Source: Agrypnia vestita (Eukaryota > Arthropoda > Insecta > Trichoptera > Phryganeidae). Taken from it: a stretch of 64,000 nt of DNA. The stretch lies in the NCBI GenBank assembly GCA_016648135.1, contig JADDOH010003941.1:1-64000 (forward strand), written 5' to 3'. The number at the start of each line of letters is the position of its first letter. Within the stretch, counting starts at the first letter, position 1. This document shows positions 36,130-47,855 of the stretch, piece by piece. The translations under genes were made by a program, and so were the position numbers. The notes under the pieces are model-generated. The model did no database searches. It saw only the letters and a list, made by a program, of their open reading frames with translations, and was not told where the DNA came from.

Positions 36130-36600
36130 TATAAATGTGTTCCTTAGCTGTTACACAGTGGCGGTATGATCCTCTCTGGTACTGATGAATGGTAGATTCC
36201 TCCATACGTCCGGGCAGCAACTCCGTCCGCAAATGCTGTTCTCCAAATGAAATCTCTGGCAGTAGTCTCTCGGGCAGCGCTTCCGCTGGCAGGTCTGGTC
36301 TCGAACTGAAGGGGCAGAGTATATCGTGTTCGCTCCTTTTATAGTAACGATTGCACCATACCTCCGAAATCCACGCTAGTGCAGTGACTCATCCTATGCG
36401 CGATGACTTCACCGGCGGCGCTCGCCATTGGCCGGATTCAGTCATCAGGACGGTCGCCTCCGGCTCAACCCGTCGAAGGCAAAGCGCGCCTGTGATTGGT
36501 TCGTTTCGTTAAAATAATGGTAAAGCACTCGCTACACGCGAGACTTGCTGTTCCTATTCATAAATAATAAAGGCTCGTTCGCATCTACTCACAAGGTCGA
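36130..36600 (-). promoter_or_regulatory. LTR-like or gene-promoter region with TATA box and initiator
   Basis: The minus strand has CGAACCAATC (CCAAT, 36491-36500), CCAATGG near 36425, TATAAAAGG (36335-36343) and an initiator-like TTCAGT (36305-36310) about 30 bp after the TATA box. This is a canonical insect core promoter spacing. The region is markedly GC-richer than its flanks. Downstream sequence includes repeated GCCCG(A/G) and CTGCC units. I infer a solo LTR promoter; a host-gene promoter is the alternative, but no coding exon follows. Confidence 0.45.
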
Positions 36601-36836
36601 GTCTTTTAGGATTGGCAAACAATATTAATTTAACACAGAATAATATCTATGGTATAATAAAGATCTAAGAAATATTACTTCTATTGCTGAATATTCAATA
36701 TTTTGTTAGCCTCTTGTAATACATAGAATCTTGAGAAGAAATATATCAGGCTTTTACTTTTAAACGATTCAAAATAGAAGAAATATATTTTTGATGTCCA
36801 TACTTGGCTTTTTTGAATATTATTATTTTAGGATTT

Positions 36837-36891
36837 TTTTTTTTTTTTTTTTTATTATTTTTTTTTTTGCTTTTTTATTTTTTTTTTATAC
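36837..36891. repeat. Poly-T tract
   Basis: Nearly pure T; the 105-residue frame at 36804 is a product of this tract plus the hairpin element beside it. Confidence 0.9.
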
Positions 36892-36944
36892 CTAAATTTT
36901 ATTTATACCTAAATTTATTAAATCTATCTCTATGTCGACCATCA

Positions 36945-37105
36945 CAAGTGTCTTCTGGGGTATTATGCCGTGTTATAACGACCTATCCGGCCGACGTTTC
37001 AGATCCCGTTGCAGGGTTCAGCCCTGATGATGGACCCTGCATGGGATCCGAAACGTCGGCCAAAAAGGTAGTAATAATACGGCATAATACCCCAGAAAAC
37101 ACAAA
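36945..37105. mobile_element. Inverted-repeat element D with hammerhead-like core
   Basis: Arms: TTCTGGGGTATTATGCCGT ... GGCCGACGTTTC at the left and the inverse at the right, about 60-70 bp each. The plus strand has CTGATGA (37024-37030), T, GGA-CCC/GGG-A-TCC stem, GAAAC (37050-37054), then GTCGGCC. The minus-strand arm has a shortened version ending GAAAC (36996-37000). Confidence 0.65.
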
Positions 37106-37829
37106 CCAGAAGATAAAGTAATTCAGTCTACACAACAAATATGTTAGAACAAATTAAATATTGAGTTGAAGTAAATAAATAGTTGTACTCTAAAAAATAT
37201 ATGTTAAATAATAATGGAAAATACAGTAATAAATAAATTGAGATAAATAATAATATGAATAAATTAAATATATTAATGGAGTTTCAATAGAATTTATTTT
37301 TATATATTTTTTAAATGTACTTTTGAACGCTTTTTGATTTTGAATATTTTTCAAAATCTAAGTATTACCTCTATTTCATACACAGACATAAATATGTCGA
37401 TATATTAATAGACATTGTAACTTTAAGACAGTTCGGTATTGCAATAAAAAATAAATAATCATAGTTGCGAATATACACAATACATACGAATATATAAATA
37501 TAACATTTTTTCTTCTTTAAAGGCCTCGTGTGACTTTGAAATCCATAACCGCCACGGCCACTAAGCGCCCCCATCCCTTGACATCGTCTTCTGGTTGACA
37601 GTCGGGCACCAGCTCACTTCTTGCAGGCATGTCCTGACGTTATCCGCCCATTTACGGCCCGTTGGCTTGTGGAAGAGGATTTTGTACGTCTTACGGGACT
37701 CATCTACCAAGTACGTATTTTCCTTATTTTCTCGTTGTTTCAATAATTATTTCGTGAGATTTCAAGGACATAAAATAAAATAAATATTCGAACTTTTACA
37801 TAATATGAGCGGTATAAAAGCAAAGTATT

Positions 37830-38345
37830 GTGTATTGAGGTGTTTCTGAGATAAATGCAAAAAACCTATTACTGCTCATGGAAATATCTCTGAAATCTGT
37901 GAAACCTACACCTCACTGGAAATACGTTTATAATAACAATTTTTATCTTAGGTTTCCTTTTATATACATGTATTAATATATCTTTAACTTTGAATTAAGG
38001 ATATTGCTGTGTTTGTTGCCAAATAGTGAATATTACTGTCTTCGATATGACGTTTCAGTATAAAATCAACATCAACTCTAACTTTAGTATAAGTGGCCAT
38101 ATTGTCACTTGACACATCCTTGGAGCTTGATTGATTGTTGTGGATTTTGCTATTTTGCTTTTTACACTACAAAGATATTGCTGGTTTGCTTTTAATAGTG
38201 ATTTGTAAACATGATATTGAAAGGATAGAGTTATATTTCATGTAAAATCTCAATTACATTACAATTTGTAAATCCTCGGTAACTACGTTCAAAACATTTT
38301 TTTGAATATTGCTGCCTTTGCTTTTATACACACATATGTTCTTAT
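37830..38345 (+). repeat. Dispersed repeat T, copy
   Basis: Ordered blocks shared with 49135-50215: ATAAATGCAAAAAAC, ATCTCTGAAAT...GAAACCTACA, TTTCCTTTTATATACATGTAT, GGATATTGCTG, GGCCATATTGTCACTTGA, ATCCTCGGTAACT, TTGCTGCCTTTGCTTTTAT. Confidence 0.6.
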
Positions 38346-39030
38346 ATAAATATCATTAAGAGTTTAACTTGACAAATAAATAGTTGGATATATTAAAGGT
38401 AATGTAAAAAGGCTTTCATGTTAAATCCATTAAATGTCATGAGATAAAGAGATCCTATTCGCCGCCTGAGTGTTGGTACCTAAACGTGTTTTGTTTTCAA
38501 TTAGTTTTGAGCTGTGAAAGATTCTAGGCATCGCGGGCCGGATGGACTGCTAAGCACTCAAAGAAAGTTCCTAATAGTCGTTGAAAATTTTGGGTAACCT
38601 TTATGTAGACGTCAGTAAATTCAATTGTAACCATATTTCTGTACAATGGAACATTTATCTACAAATGGGTACACATTTCGAGGGTCTCGTACACGAACAC
38701 AAATATATCGTAGCCCGTATCATCGGATGAGATTATCTCAGTACCGTATATACATATTGAAATTCAGATCTGGAGTTGAATTTAAATCTCAGATTAAGTT
38801 GGTTAAAAGTGACATAAATTCAAACATTCAATTTGAAAGTGAGTGTCAACGCGTGAAAATAAACTTCATCTAAAAGCACACATATTTATTCTAAAAACTA
38901 GACAAATACGGGGCATTCAATTTCCAATATTTATTCCCTTTGTTGTTGTTGAGGAGATATAAAATACACCCAACTGACGAATGGAAAATCAAAAGTTTAT
39001 GATTAATATTTGGCGTAGGAGACTGTGAAT

Positions 39031-39513
39031 CTACGGTATGGACAGCGATAGCCTAGATTTATTTATTTCTAAGGAATCACGCGGAAATATAATCCGTATC
39101 TCAAAGATTGTTTCGAATAAAAAATCTCGTAAGAAAATCATTCGTGAACGCGGACTATACTTTTGACAAAAATAAAAATCAATACAAGAATAACCGTTTA
39201 CATAGACCCTTGTAGTAAAATTTTGATTGATCAAACACGCTATCAAAACACGCTCACGAGATAAATGTGTCGTATAAATAATGCAAGCACTCTCCAAACA
39301 ACGCCTAGTATATAAACAGCTCGGGAGGCGGGGGCACACCTGGTCACGGGGCAAGTAAACAAAGGACAAGAGATAGATGATGCCCCATATTTCATGGGTA
39401 TTGACGTATACGTGTGTTAGCTGGCACGCGATGTGCCAGGTGTGTCTTGCCCCAGTGTGCCCTGATGACGAACAATCATAATAATTATTATTCTGGTAAT
39501 TAGCTTTTTTCAT
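39031..39513 (-). other. 160-residue open frame, not called as a gene
   Basis: The longest open frame outside the transposases. The predicted sequence begins MKKANYQNNNYYDCSSSG and shows no recognisable domain, signal peptide or membrane segment. The frame spans an inverted repeat at 39330-39462 (GGGCACAC...GGGGCAAG against CTTGCCCCAGTGTGCCC). Opposite-strand TATATAAA at 39309-39316 looks promoter-like. Likely chance. Confidence 0.15.
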
Positions 39514-39909
39514 GCTTTATGTCGTTTTCGCGTTCGGTTGGTCGTTAGTCCTGTACTCCGGATAGATTTTTTTGTAAGATGGGGGAGATTACTTTAATCT
39601 GTTATCGCTTTTTTTACGTAATATTGATATTTTTACACATATATTTTATAGCACTGGACAATGCTACAAAATGATGTGAAAAAATAAATATTTTTTAATA
39701 CTTATAAAACTTTTAAAGTTAAAAAAATATGACATTGAAAACAAAATTAAAGATAATTTAATACTTATTTCGTATAATTATCTTAGACAGAAATGTTACG
39801 TCTATACAAATTTATATATCTTTAAAGTAACTTTTACAAAAGCAGTGAGAGCATTGAAGTTTGACAATATGTAAGCATAAAGGTATTTTACAAAATAAAG
39901 AGATATATC

Positions 39910-39996
39910 TCGTTATATAGTAGAACCTTGTACATTCTAAATTCAAGGAATCCAAAAAAAATTCTTATTATGCGGAACCCCGTTAATTCGAAATTC
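39910..39996. mobile_element. pogo/Tigger-like terminal remnant
   Basis: GTAGAACCTTGTACATTCTAA and GGAACCCCGTTAATTCGAAA, each followed by TTCAAGG, resemble the repeated CAGT-GAACC-CGTTAATTCGAA ends recalled from pogo-type elements. No opposite end or transposase found. Confidence 0.35.
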
Positions 39997-40214
39997 AAGG
40001 TACAGAAATAATCGTGATGTAATTTCGAAATTTGCCAAAAATCGTATGTATCGCAAAAATAATTCGATATAAAAATATCGTAAAAACTCATGAATAATGA
40101 CATTTACTTTGTGAAAAACATCTGTATTTTTGCATACTTTAAGAAATCATTTCGAAAACGCACTAATTTTTTACATACTAATACAAAGATTGCGATATTT
40201 TTATTACTAGAGTA

Positions 40215-41955
40215 CCCGATATTGACATATTGACATTCTAAACATAGACTTATGAAGCCTTGGATCACTCCAGGACTACTAAAATCAATTAGAATGAAAA
40301 ATAATCTTTTTCGGCTTACGAAAAGGTATCCAGCAAATACTTCCGCAATATTATTTTTTTTAAAATACGAAAATAAATTGACAAACATTATACGTAATAC
40401 CAAGGAGCAATTTTTCAAGAGAAAGAACGAACACAACCCAAGGGCAAAATGGAAACCAATAAATGAAATTATTGGCAATAATAAAAATAATAAAAACGTA
40501 AAACTTAGTTTAAAATACCGTAACCAAAAAGTATGCACAAATACTGAATCTAAAAAAATGTGCAAACTTATTCAACACTTTTTTCATAAATGTTGGATCA
40601 AAACTCGCTAATAAAATATCACAAGAAAACCAATCTGTAAATACATATAATTCTACAACAACCATTCTTGTTCACTGCTCCATATCAACATTCATTCCAG
40701 TAACAGAAAGCGAGATTAAAAATACTATAATGTCATTAAAAGGAGATTCGGTACCAGGATACGACAAAATAACTGTACACTTCCTGAAACAAATGAAAAA
40801 TTATATTGCCAAACCAATAATGTACCTAATAAAACAGGAATATTTCCTCCAAATTATAAAAAAACCATTGTTACTCCGATTTTCAAAACTGGTGACCCGG
40901 ATGAAATGAATTATTATAGACCAATTTCACTAATGTCAAATATCGCTAAAATTATTTAAAAAATAGTGAAAAAACAAATCACTGCATACTTAGACCAAAA
41001 TAATAAATATTCTTAGTGAAAACCAATTTGATTTTAGGGCCAAATTAGGTACACATGATGCGATTGCCAAACTAACTACATTAATCATGTCGTCACTGGA
41101 TTCAAATTAGAAATGTATCGGGATATTTATAGACTTACGGAAAGCCTTCGATAGTATTTCGCACAATACGCTTCTGGATAAACTCACAAATCGGTATAAG
41201 TGGAAGTGTACACTCTTGGATTAGGTCGTATATATCTAATAGAAGTCTTTATGTCAATATAAATAATGTGCTTAGTGATCCGGAGACTCTCACATACGGT
41301 GTACCACAAGGAACTGCATTAGGACCAATGCTATTCATAATTTACTTGAATGCGATTTTCAGGTAAAAATTTCTGAAAACTTTATTCTTATGCCAATGAT
41401 ACTGCTATTGTCATAACTGGTTAACGGGAAAAGACAATTAGAAACGCAAATCAAGAAGTAAGTACGATAAAATACAATGGTTCGACTGTAATTTATTATC
41501 CCTAAATGCTGAAAATACAGTATACATCCCTTTAATATTAAACCTACCTAATATCCCAAACAATATAGTTTCAAAAATACATAGTTCTAACTGTCATAGT
41601 AAAAACTCTTGCTCTATAACCTGTGACAAATTAAATTTGACGAATTCTGTTGAGTACTTGGATATTCTTATAGACCAACAATTGAAATGAAAGAATCATA
41701 TAAACATGATTGTAAATAGAGTGCGAAAATGATATAAGGTATATATTTTTAATATTACGCAACATTTTAACGATTGAATCACTTAGAACATTATATTATG
41801 CTTTTGTACAATCTATATTACAATACGGAATAATAGGTTGGGGGGACTCTTGTAAAAGTAACTTACAGACTCTTAAAACAACTCAACAATGATTATCAAA
41901 GTAATATTTAAAAAAAAATAGAACGTTCCGTACAGATTTACTTTTTAAAGAAATT
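40215..41955 (+). mobile_element. Decayed LINE (Jockey/CR1-like), linker and RT domain
   Basis: 40252-40611 encodes KPWITPGLLKSIRMKNNLFR and NKLTNIIRNTKEQFFKRK, the region between endonuclease and RT. Then, with stops and frameshifts: SEIKNTIMSLKGDSVPGYDK, NYYRPISLMSNIAKII, GTHDAIAKLT, GIFIDLRKAFDSISH, YGVPQGTALGPMLFI, YSYANDTAIVI and YGIIGWGDSCKSNLQTL near the end. These are RT blocks 0-5 and the thumb in correct order. The catalytic YADD box reads YAND, and there are many stops, so it is inactive. The overlapping minus frame (40104-40565) is a shadow. Confidence 0.85.
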
Positions 41956-41974
41956 AATGTTCTAACTTAGACAG

Positions 41975-42125
41975 ATTATTGAAAAAAATGCAAATTTTGA
42001 TGCCGCATATATCCATAACTATTGATATTAGGTCATAATAGCTTGAACATTTTCGACTCATAATTAATGCAGGAATATAGTCCTGCGAGGTTATTAATGT
42101 TTTACAAATAACCCAGTATACATTT
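41975..42125 (-). mobile_element. Half copy of the ACAGGGTGT-type MITE
   Basis: AAATGCAAATTTTGATGCCGC, CATAACTATTGATATTAGGTC and CATTTTCGACTCATAATTAA match the right half of 27655-28135. It ends at AACCCAGTAT. Confidence 0.6.
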
Positions 42126-43789
42126 AATGTATCTTGCAACTTATATGGGGTTCAACATGCAAATTTATGTCAGGTAAAGAAATAGAATCAATAGCTCCAC
42201 AGTATCTTGAACAGCACTTCACGATCGGAGTCCGTCGGGACCCAATCTGTGCATTTTGTTTCATATTCTTTGTATTGTTTCATATCTCATATTCTTTAAA
42301 CCTTTGTCCTGTGTCAACGTATACTACAGTAGCGGGCACGAAAGATGTCCACCCTTAAAATAATAGTTTTCTTGTTATACCTATGTCAGATTTTGTTATA
42401 GTTTATTGATCCCTTTTCACTTAAAATTATGAAGTACTCAATGTTTAAACAGAACAAAGAACAAATATGCCTTTTACCGAACTAAAAATATTTATTTTGA
42501 TGATGTTTTTAATATAACTTATACTTTTTTGTAAGAAAATAATTAGTAAAAAAATATGTTTTTCACCAATTATTTTTTTTGGTATTGTTTCACTATTTCC
42601 TTCTTTATTTTTTATCACGGTTTCAAAATGTCTTGGCATGGAATTCACGAAATTTTGGAGAAAATCTTTTAAAATTTTCTCATAGCACCGATTTTCGATA
42701 TATTTTTTGAGGTTTTACTTCGATGAAGGCTTCGATACATTTATATCAATAGCCATTTTAAGTCACAAGTTCTCTATAGAATTCAGAACTGTTTCTGGAC
42801 CAATACAATATTATTATCCCATTATTTTTCATAAATTCTTTGATCTAAAAATAATTTTGTCAACTAGTTTTTCTAATTTTATTTATGATGCCCCTGGGTC
42901 TTCGGCGTAATAATATGAACACAATTTGTGGAAGGATAAATTTTTTCCTTATTTCTACAGCGCATTTGAACGATTTTGTAAACAGAATCGCCGATCTTCA
43001 GCAGAAAATGTTTTTCTTTTCTTTAGTTACCTGTTTTCGCTGCAAAATTGCAGAATCTTTATTTTTATTTATAAAATTAAGCACTTATGTATAATGCATT
43101 CAATTTGTCATGCTATAGCTACTCCCAAGAGAATTTGTAACAAATTAAAACTGTAATTTTATTTTTTTTTAAATATTCATAAAATGGCAATAATCTAGTC
43201 TTCCATCATACTATGAAATTTATAGTGATGATTTAAAAGAAATACAAATATGATTAATTTTTTAAAATTATTTGTTGATTTAGGCCTAACTTTGTTAATT
43301 AGGTCACGAGGCAAGTAAACTACTATTTTTAGAGATTTATAAAGCTACATATTTTTCATATACTAAAACAATTAATTATTTATTGTAAGGTAGTAAGAGT
43401 TCATAGGAATTTTTACTTGAGTATTAATGAACAATTTGAGTGAATTTGCGAGTTTTAGTAACGTTTATTATTTCTAGTAAGGTTTTTTAATTAGGTGTCG
43501 GAGCCAGGATTCCATTATGAGGCGGAAATAGAAACAGTATTCGTTATTTTTATCGCATACGTCGCATTGACAGACGTATAATAGTATTATATTTCGATAC
43601 ACACAGGATTTAGTATAGCCATAGTTGTTTGCTTTAGGAAATGGGTAGGGCAGCGTAGGAATTACCACAAATTTGTATGCGAACCAGTAGATCCTTATAG
43701 GAATATTTATAGTAATATTCGTAGAATAATATTTAATAGAAAAATATTTAATAGGAATGATTATGTTATATAATTATATTTTATACTAG
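42126..43789. other. AT-rich, no gene recognised
   Basis: Frames of 64-76 residues show no domain. 43495-43530 (inverse CTATTTCCGCCTCATAATGG) matches 34887-34906, so both are ends of some dispersed repeat. Confidence 0.45.
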
Positions 43790-44197
43790 CTGTTCGTACC
43801 CGCCGTTGCACGGGTTAAGGATTGAGTTGAAAATAAATTTGTGGGGGTAAACAAAGGCTTGATTTGAACGGTTTAGATTTGCATCGAAAATATAAAATAT
43901 ACTCGTATCAGGGGTAAAGCTCACCGGCCTTACAGCTTGCGGCCGACTTCGCAACAAACGAACTGTTAAAAACGACGACTCTGCGGTGGCCTAGATCCAC
44001 GCTTTTTATATCGAAATGTTGGATTTTCGTCGTTTCTAGGGTTTTCCAGGTGTTCCTCGAATGTTGTAGCTAATTCCAGAGTATGGTAGCGAGTTCCTGA
44101 ATGTAGTGAAAGTTCCTAGATGTTTAGATGTTATTGTTGTCATTGACATATCACGAGGGATTCTGTACAATCTCTTTGGCATTTCGTTACAATATAT
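43790..44197 (+). repeat. Unassigned repeat-like DNA flanking mariner 1
   Basis: Begins with ACTAGCTGTTCGTACCCGCC and GTTGCACGGGTT, a string type I recall as abundant in insect genomes as a transposon end. TTTTTATATCG followed by several TTCC/GAA blocks (44005-44110) suggests LTR-like sequence. Confidence 0.3.
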
Positions 44198-44199
44198 TA

Positions 44200-45485
44200 T
44201 TAGGTCCTTACATATGAAATTGGCGTTTTGCCGTACTGGCAAATTTGATCTCAAATATCTTCTCTTTGGTTAGGAATTCCAAATCCAAATTTATACAGCT
44301 ATTTACTCATGTATTTGTGTTTTGAAAATTATAATTCATTTGTTTTTTCCTCAATTGTTTTTTTCTTTGCGTCACTCAGTTTACAAAATGAAAAACTTGA
44401 AATATCGCGTTATTTACGAGTACGAGTTCCACCGTGGCACCAGTGCTGCAGAAACGGCTCGAAGGATTAATAATGTGTATGGCGACGGTGCCGCAAAAGA
44501 AAACACAGTGCGTTTTTGGTTCCAACATTTTCGTTCTAGAAATTTCGACCTGCAGAACAAGCTCCGTGGACGGCCGGAGACCAAAGTTGATAATGAAGAA
44601 TTGAAGGCTATTGTGAAAGCAGATCCATCGCAAACTACATCCGAGTTAGCTGCAGGCTGCGGTGTTAGTGATAAAACTGTTTTAATCCACTTGAAGCAAA
44701 TTGGTAAAGTGAAAAAGCTTGAAAGGTGGGTACCTCACGAATTGAGTGAAGCAAATCAACAAACGCGCGTTGACTGCTGCGTTGCATTACTCAACCGGCA
44801 CAATAATGAAGGGATTTTAAATCGAATCATTACCTGTGATGAAAAGTGGATCCTGTACGATAATCGGAAGCGCTCATCGCAATGGCTGAACCCTGCCGAA
44901 CCAGCCAAACCATGCCCCAAGCGAAAATTGACTCCAAAAAAGTTACTTGTGAGCGTTTGGTGGACTAGTGCTGGTGTCGTTCACTACAGCTTTCTTAAAT
45001 CTGGCCAGACGATTACGGCAGATGTCTATTGTCAGCAACTGCAAACCATGATGGAAAAGCTAGCTGCTAAACAACCGAGGCTGGTTAATCGCTCTAGGCC
45101 ACTGCTGCTTCATGATAACGCTAGACCACACACTGCACAACAGACAGCTACCAAATTAGAGGAGCTTCAATTGGAATGTCTAAGACATCCACCGTACTCT
45201 CCGGACCTTGCCCCAACAGATACCCATTTTTTTCGAAATTTGGATAACTTCTTGCAAAGGAAAAAATTCAACTCCGATGGGGCAGTCCAATCCGCCTTCA
45301 AAGATTTTATTGATTCCCATCCGAATGGTTTTTTTAGTAAAGGGATCGATAAACTACCTATGAGATGGCAAAAGTGCATAGATAGCAATGGTACATACTT
45401 TGATTAAATAAATATATTATAATAAAAAAAAATCAGCTTTATGTTCCCCCCATACTAAACGCCAATTTCATATGTAAGGACCTAA
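44200..45485 (+). mobile_element. Full-length mariner, copy 1 (1286 bp)
   Basis: Perfect terminal inverted repeats of at least 29 bp start TTAGGTCCTTACATATGAAA, and TA target duplications flank both ends (44198-44199 and 45486-45487). One uninterrupted transposase frame lies inside. Size, TA duplication and TIR length are those of a mariner. Confidence 0.95.
44388..45407 (+). CDS. mariner transposase, cecropia-like, copy 1
   Basis: DD34D transposase that excises and inserts the element at TA sites in the nucleus. The 339-residue frame starts at ATG 44388 (MKNLKYRV); the open frame upstream to 44322 begins with TTG and is not used. Residues about 1-110 form the paired helix-turn-helix DNA-binding part with GRP at 61-63. 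WVPHEL (114-119) is the mariner linker signature. Catalytic aspartates are D151 (TCDEKW), D243 (HDNARPH) and D278 (APTD), with 92 and 34-residue spacing. YSPDL is at 270-274. Length is normal and no stop or frameshift is present. Differences from copy 2 (56177-57196) include L59 in place of P and T279 in place of the family's Y after the last catalytic D, so this copy may be impaired. The subfamily is inferred from resemblance to cecropia-type transposases as I recall them. Confidence 0.95.
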   Translation: MKNLKYRVIYEYEFHRGTSAAETARRINNVYGDGAAKENTVRFWFQHFRSRNFDLQNKLRGRPETKVDNEELKAIVKADPSQTTSELAAGCGVSDKTVLIHLKQIGKVKKLERWVPHELSEANQQTRVDCCVALLNRHNNEGILNRIITCDEKWILYDNRKRSSQWLNPAEPAKPCPKRKLTPKKLLVSVWWTSAGVVHYSFLKSGQTITADVYCQQLQTMMEKLAAKQPRLVNRSRPLLLHDNARPHTAQQTATKLEELQLECLRHPPYSPDLAPTDTHFFRNLDNFLQRKKFNSDGAVQSAFKDFIDSHPNGFFSKGIDKLPMRWQKCIDSNGTYFD

Positions 45486-45869
45486 TATAAACGAAACATT
45501 ACTGACATATTTAACTAACAGCGTCATGAAATTTTTGATATTTTATACAAAGATCATAAAAATTCTTTACTGGATTGATAAAAACTCCGAATGGATATTT
45601 AGTTATTTTTATACTTAAATTTTGTTATTTTAAGCCTCATTATTTACTCTACCCAATCGTTATTGTATTATGTTATAAATACAAATATATATAATTAAAA
45701 AAAATAGTAGTTAAATTTAAAGGGTGTTCTTTGAATTGATTTAAATAATATTGAAGAAGGAAGAGAACATATTTTAATTTATTTTACAGCCCGGCTTTTC
45801 TTTAATCGATTCGGACATTGTGAAAAAAATGCTTTTATCACTTTTTCAGTATCGTAACAGCAAAACTAT

Positions 45870-45936
45870 TTTTTTTCAATAATAACATTTACACGAAAAC
45901 ATATTTTTTCAATAATAACATTTACACGAAAACATA
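45870..45936. repeat. 33-bp tandem duplication
   Basis: CAATAATAACATTTACACG starts at 45877 and 45910 with the same flanking T run. Confidence 0.85.
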
Positions 45937-46014
45937 CTTTTACATTCTCAAACTAAGCCGAAGCACTTTCTTACTAATGTGGCCGTAGACTTGTTAACAA
46001 ACAAATACCTATTG

Positions 46015-46160
46015 TATTTAAACAAATACCTATATAATATAAAGGTTAGACATTATTCATATATAGCAAATAAACACCTATAACATATTAACAACTACCT
46101 AGGTATATAATATTAAAGTTAGTCATTATTTATATATAACCAAATACCTATAACTCCTGT
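46015..46160. repeat. Diverged 73-bp tandem duplication
   Basis: GTTAGACATTATTCATATATA at 46045 and GTTAGTCATTATTTATATATA at 46118, each followed by a CAAATA(A)..CCTATAAC block. Confidence 0.6.
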
Positions 46161-46535
46161 TCGTGTATAGGTTTGTGAAATGGAATTTAAGTACATATAT
46201 GAATATCACTAGCTTGTATAATTATTTGCTTAATCAAGAATTACATTTGTTCCTTCATATTTAAAAATATTTTTTTTAAATATACCGTAGCATAAGTAGG
46301 TATTCTATAAAATATACAAAAAATACATCACGCATCATCTAAAACATATCACGTAGACTTATCTCATTCTCAAATCCCTTCGTATGTAATGCGATCACCA
46401 TTTTTCTCAAAGTTGTATTATACCAATAAATCCAAATACCATGGCGTACTCCGGCCAGATATGTTACCGCTACCCAATTTAGAAATAACGATATTTTCAA
46501 CGTGAATCGAAAAATATGAGATATTTTAATCCAAA

Positions 46536-47093
46536 TAAAAACTTTATATTTATAATCAAGAACAAATTCTATTTGCGAAGTTGCATTTATTTTCAGAACA
46601 TAGTTCTGTGAAATTTAAGGCCAAATTAATTAATCAATTAGAAAAACATACAGAAAAAAGTAACCCACAAAAACCAAGTTTTTACAATATTCCCTTTCTC
46701 ATTTTCGAGTTTCATGTCTACCAGATACGTCGGAATATTTTCATATAACTTACTGAGCTGTATGAAAAAACCATTAAAAATTTGAAAAATTCAAAATTAT
46801 ACTATAATTATTAATTCTTTTTAACGAAAATTTAATAGATCTTCTTGATCGTCGCCACGAGTCGGCTTGCGGGAAAAGGGTTAAAAATCGATCCAAAGTT
46901 TTTTCGTCAGACAAGCAAGCAATCAGACGCCTTGGGTTAAAAGAAAGAGAGTAAAAATCAAATCCATCGAAAAAATATTTGTCTTTCTAATTGATAAATT
47001 AATTTGGTTTTAAATTTCACAGAACTTTGTTCTGAAAAAATTGCAACTTCTTAATAAGAATGTGTTCTTGAATATAATATATGTTTATTGTAT
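46536..47093. mobile_element. Inverted-repeat element with nested repeat
   Basis: Left arm: TCAAGAACAAATTCT, GAAGTTGCA, TTCAGAACATAGTTCTGTG, AAATTTAAGGCCAAATTAAT, ATCAATTAGAAA. The right arm (46980-47093) is its inverse. Arms exceed 100 bp. The repeat at 46655-46965 sits exactly between them. Confidence 0.7.
46655..46965 (+). repeat. 'CCCTTTCTCATTT' family copy, nested
   Basis: AAAAACCAAGTTTTTACAAT, TTCCCTTTCTCATTTTCGAG, GATCGTCGCCACGAGTC, GGTTAAAAATCGATCCAAAG and a GACGCCTTGGGTTAAAAGAA end match the copies at 2010-2725. Confidence 0.7.
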
Positions 47094-47855
47094 CAAATGT
47101 GTCCAAAAAATAAGAAATGACTTAAACGGTTAATTCTGGCGTCCTCTAGCAGCAGTAAGTAACACAGTGTAATTTGTGCCTACCTTACAAGAAAAAGTGG
47201 AGTGCTCTAAAAATGTTAGCCGACAACCGCGGCGCGCCGCGTGCCCGGCGGCGGCGAGCCCGCGCATTTCAGACTATACGATTTAATTAATTCGATTTCT
47301 TGATTATGAGGTATAATTATTTGAATATTTTTATATTAATGACAGTGAAATTTTCTTAGTACGCATGTAAAATTTAATTATAATAATCGATATTTTAATG
47401 GTTTTATGGATACTGCAATACAGGAAACAGAATGTTTAATTTTTGTCTTTTTTAAAACGATATATTTAACAACTACTCGAAAAATATTAATGTTTGAATA
47501 GCACAACTTCTTCTTCAAACTGTAGAAATCAATTTGTAAATAAAATATTTGGTCTTTATTTCAAAATGTACGAGATTAAGTGTACCAAAGATAATTCTAT
47601 TGCATGAAAACTAAAATAGTGTTTCGGGGTAATAATTTTTTTCAAAGTTATAACAATATATTTATTCATATTTTTTTAAGGAAATGCTCCAAAAGTAAAT
47701 GGATCTGGAAAATTGAATAAAAACCTGTTTTACTATGGGTTTTGCAAAATGATTTAATAAGTCTACGTTAAATTTAGCAAAATCGAGAGCAAATACGAAA
47801 ATCGTGTACTTGGGCCTCTTAAAGAGAAGGTCGATATATTCACGGAATAGTTCAA
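47094..47855. other. No gene; very GC-rich patch at 47221-47268
   Basis: CGACAACCGCGGCGCGCCGC and GCCCGGCGGCGGCGAGCCCG interrupt otherwise AT-rich DNA. Function unknown. Confidence 0.35.

Noticed and set aside
36804..37121. 105-residue frame with a membrane-like N terminus
   Set aside because: The hydrophobic segment is only the translation of a poly-T tract; the rest is the inverted element at 36945.
39031..39513. 160-residue minus-strand frame as a novel gene
   Set aside because: No domain, no codon pattern distinguishable from AT-rich noise, and an inverted repeat inside it. Left as unassigned.
40104..40565. 153-residue minus-strand membrane-like frame
   Set aside because: Shadow of the plus-strand LINE coding region at 40252-40611.
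44322..44387. N-terminal extension of the mariner transposases
   Set aside because: The extension begins at TTG, not ATG; family members start at the ATG encoding MKNLKYRV.
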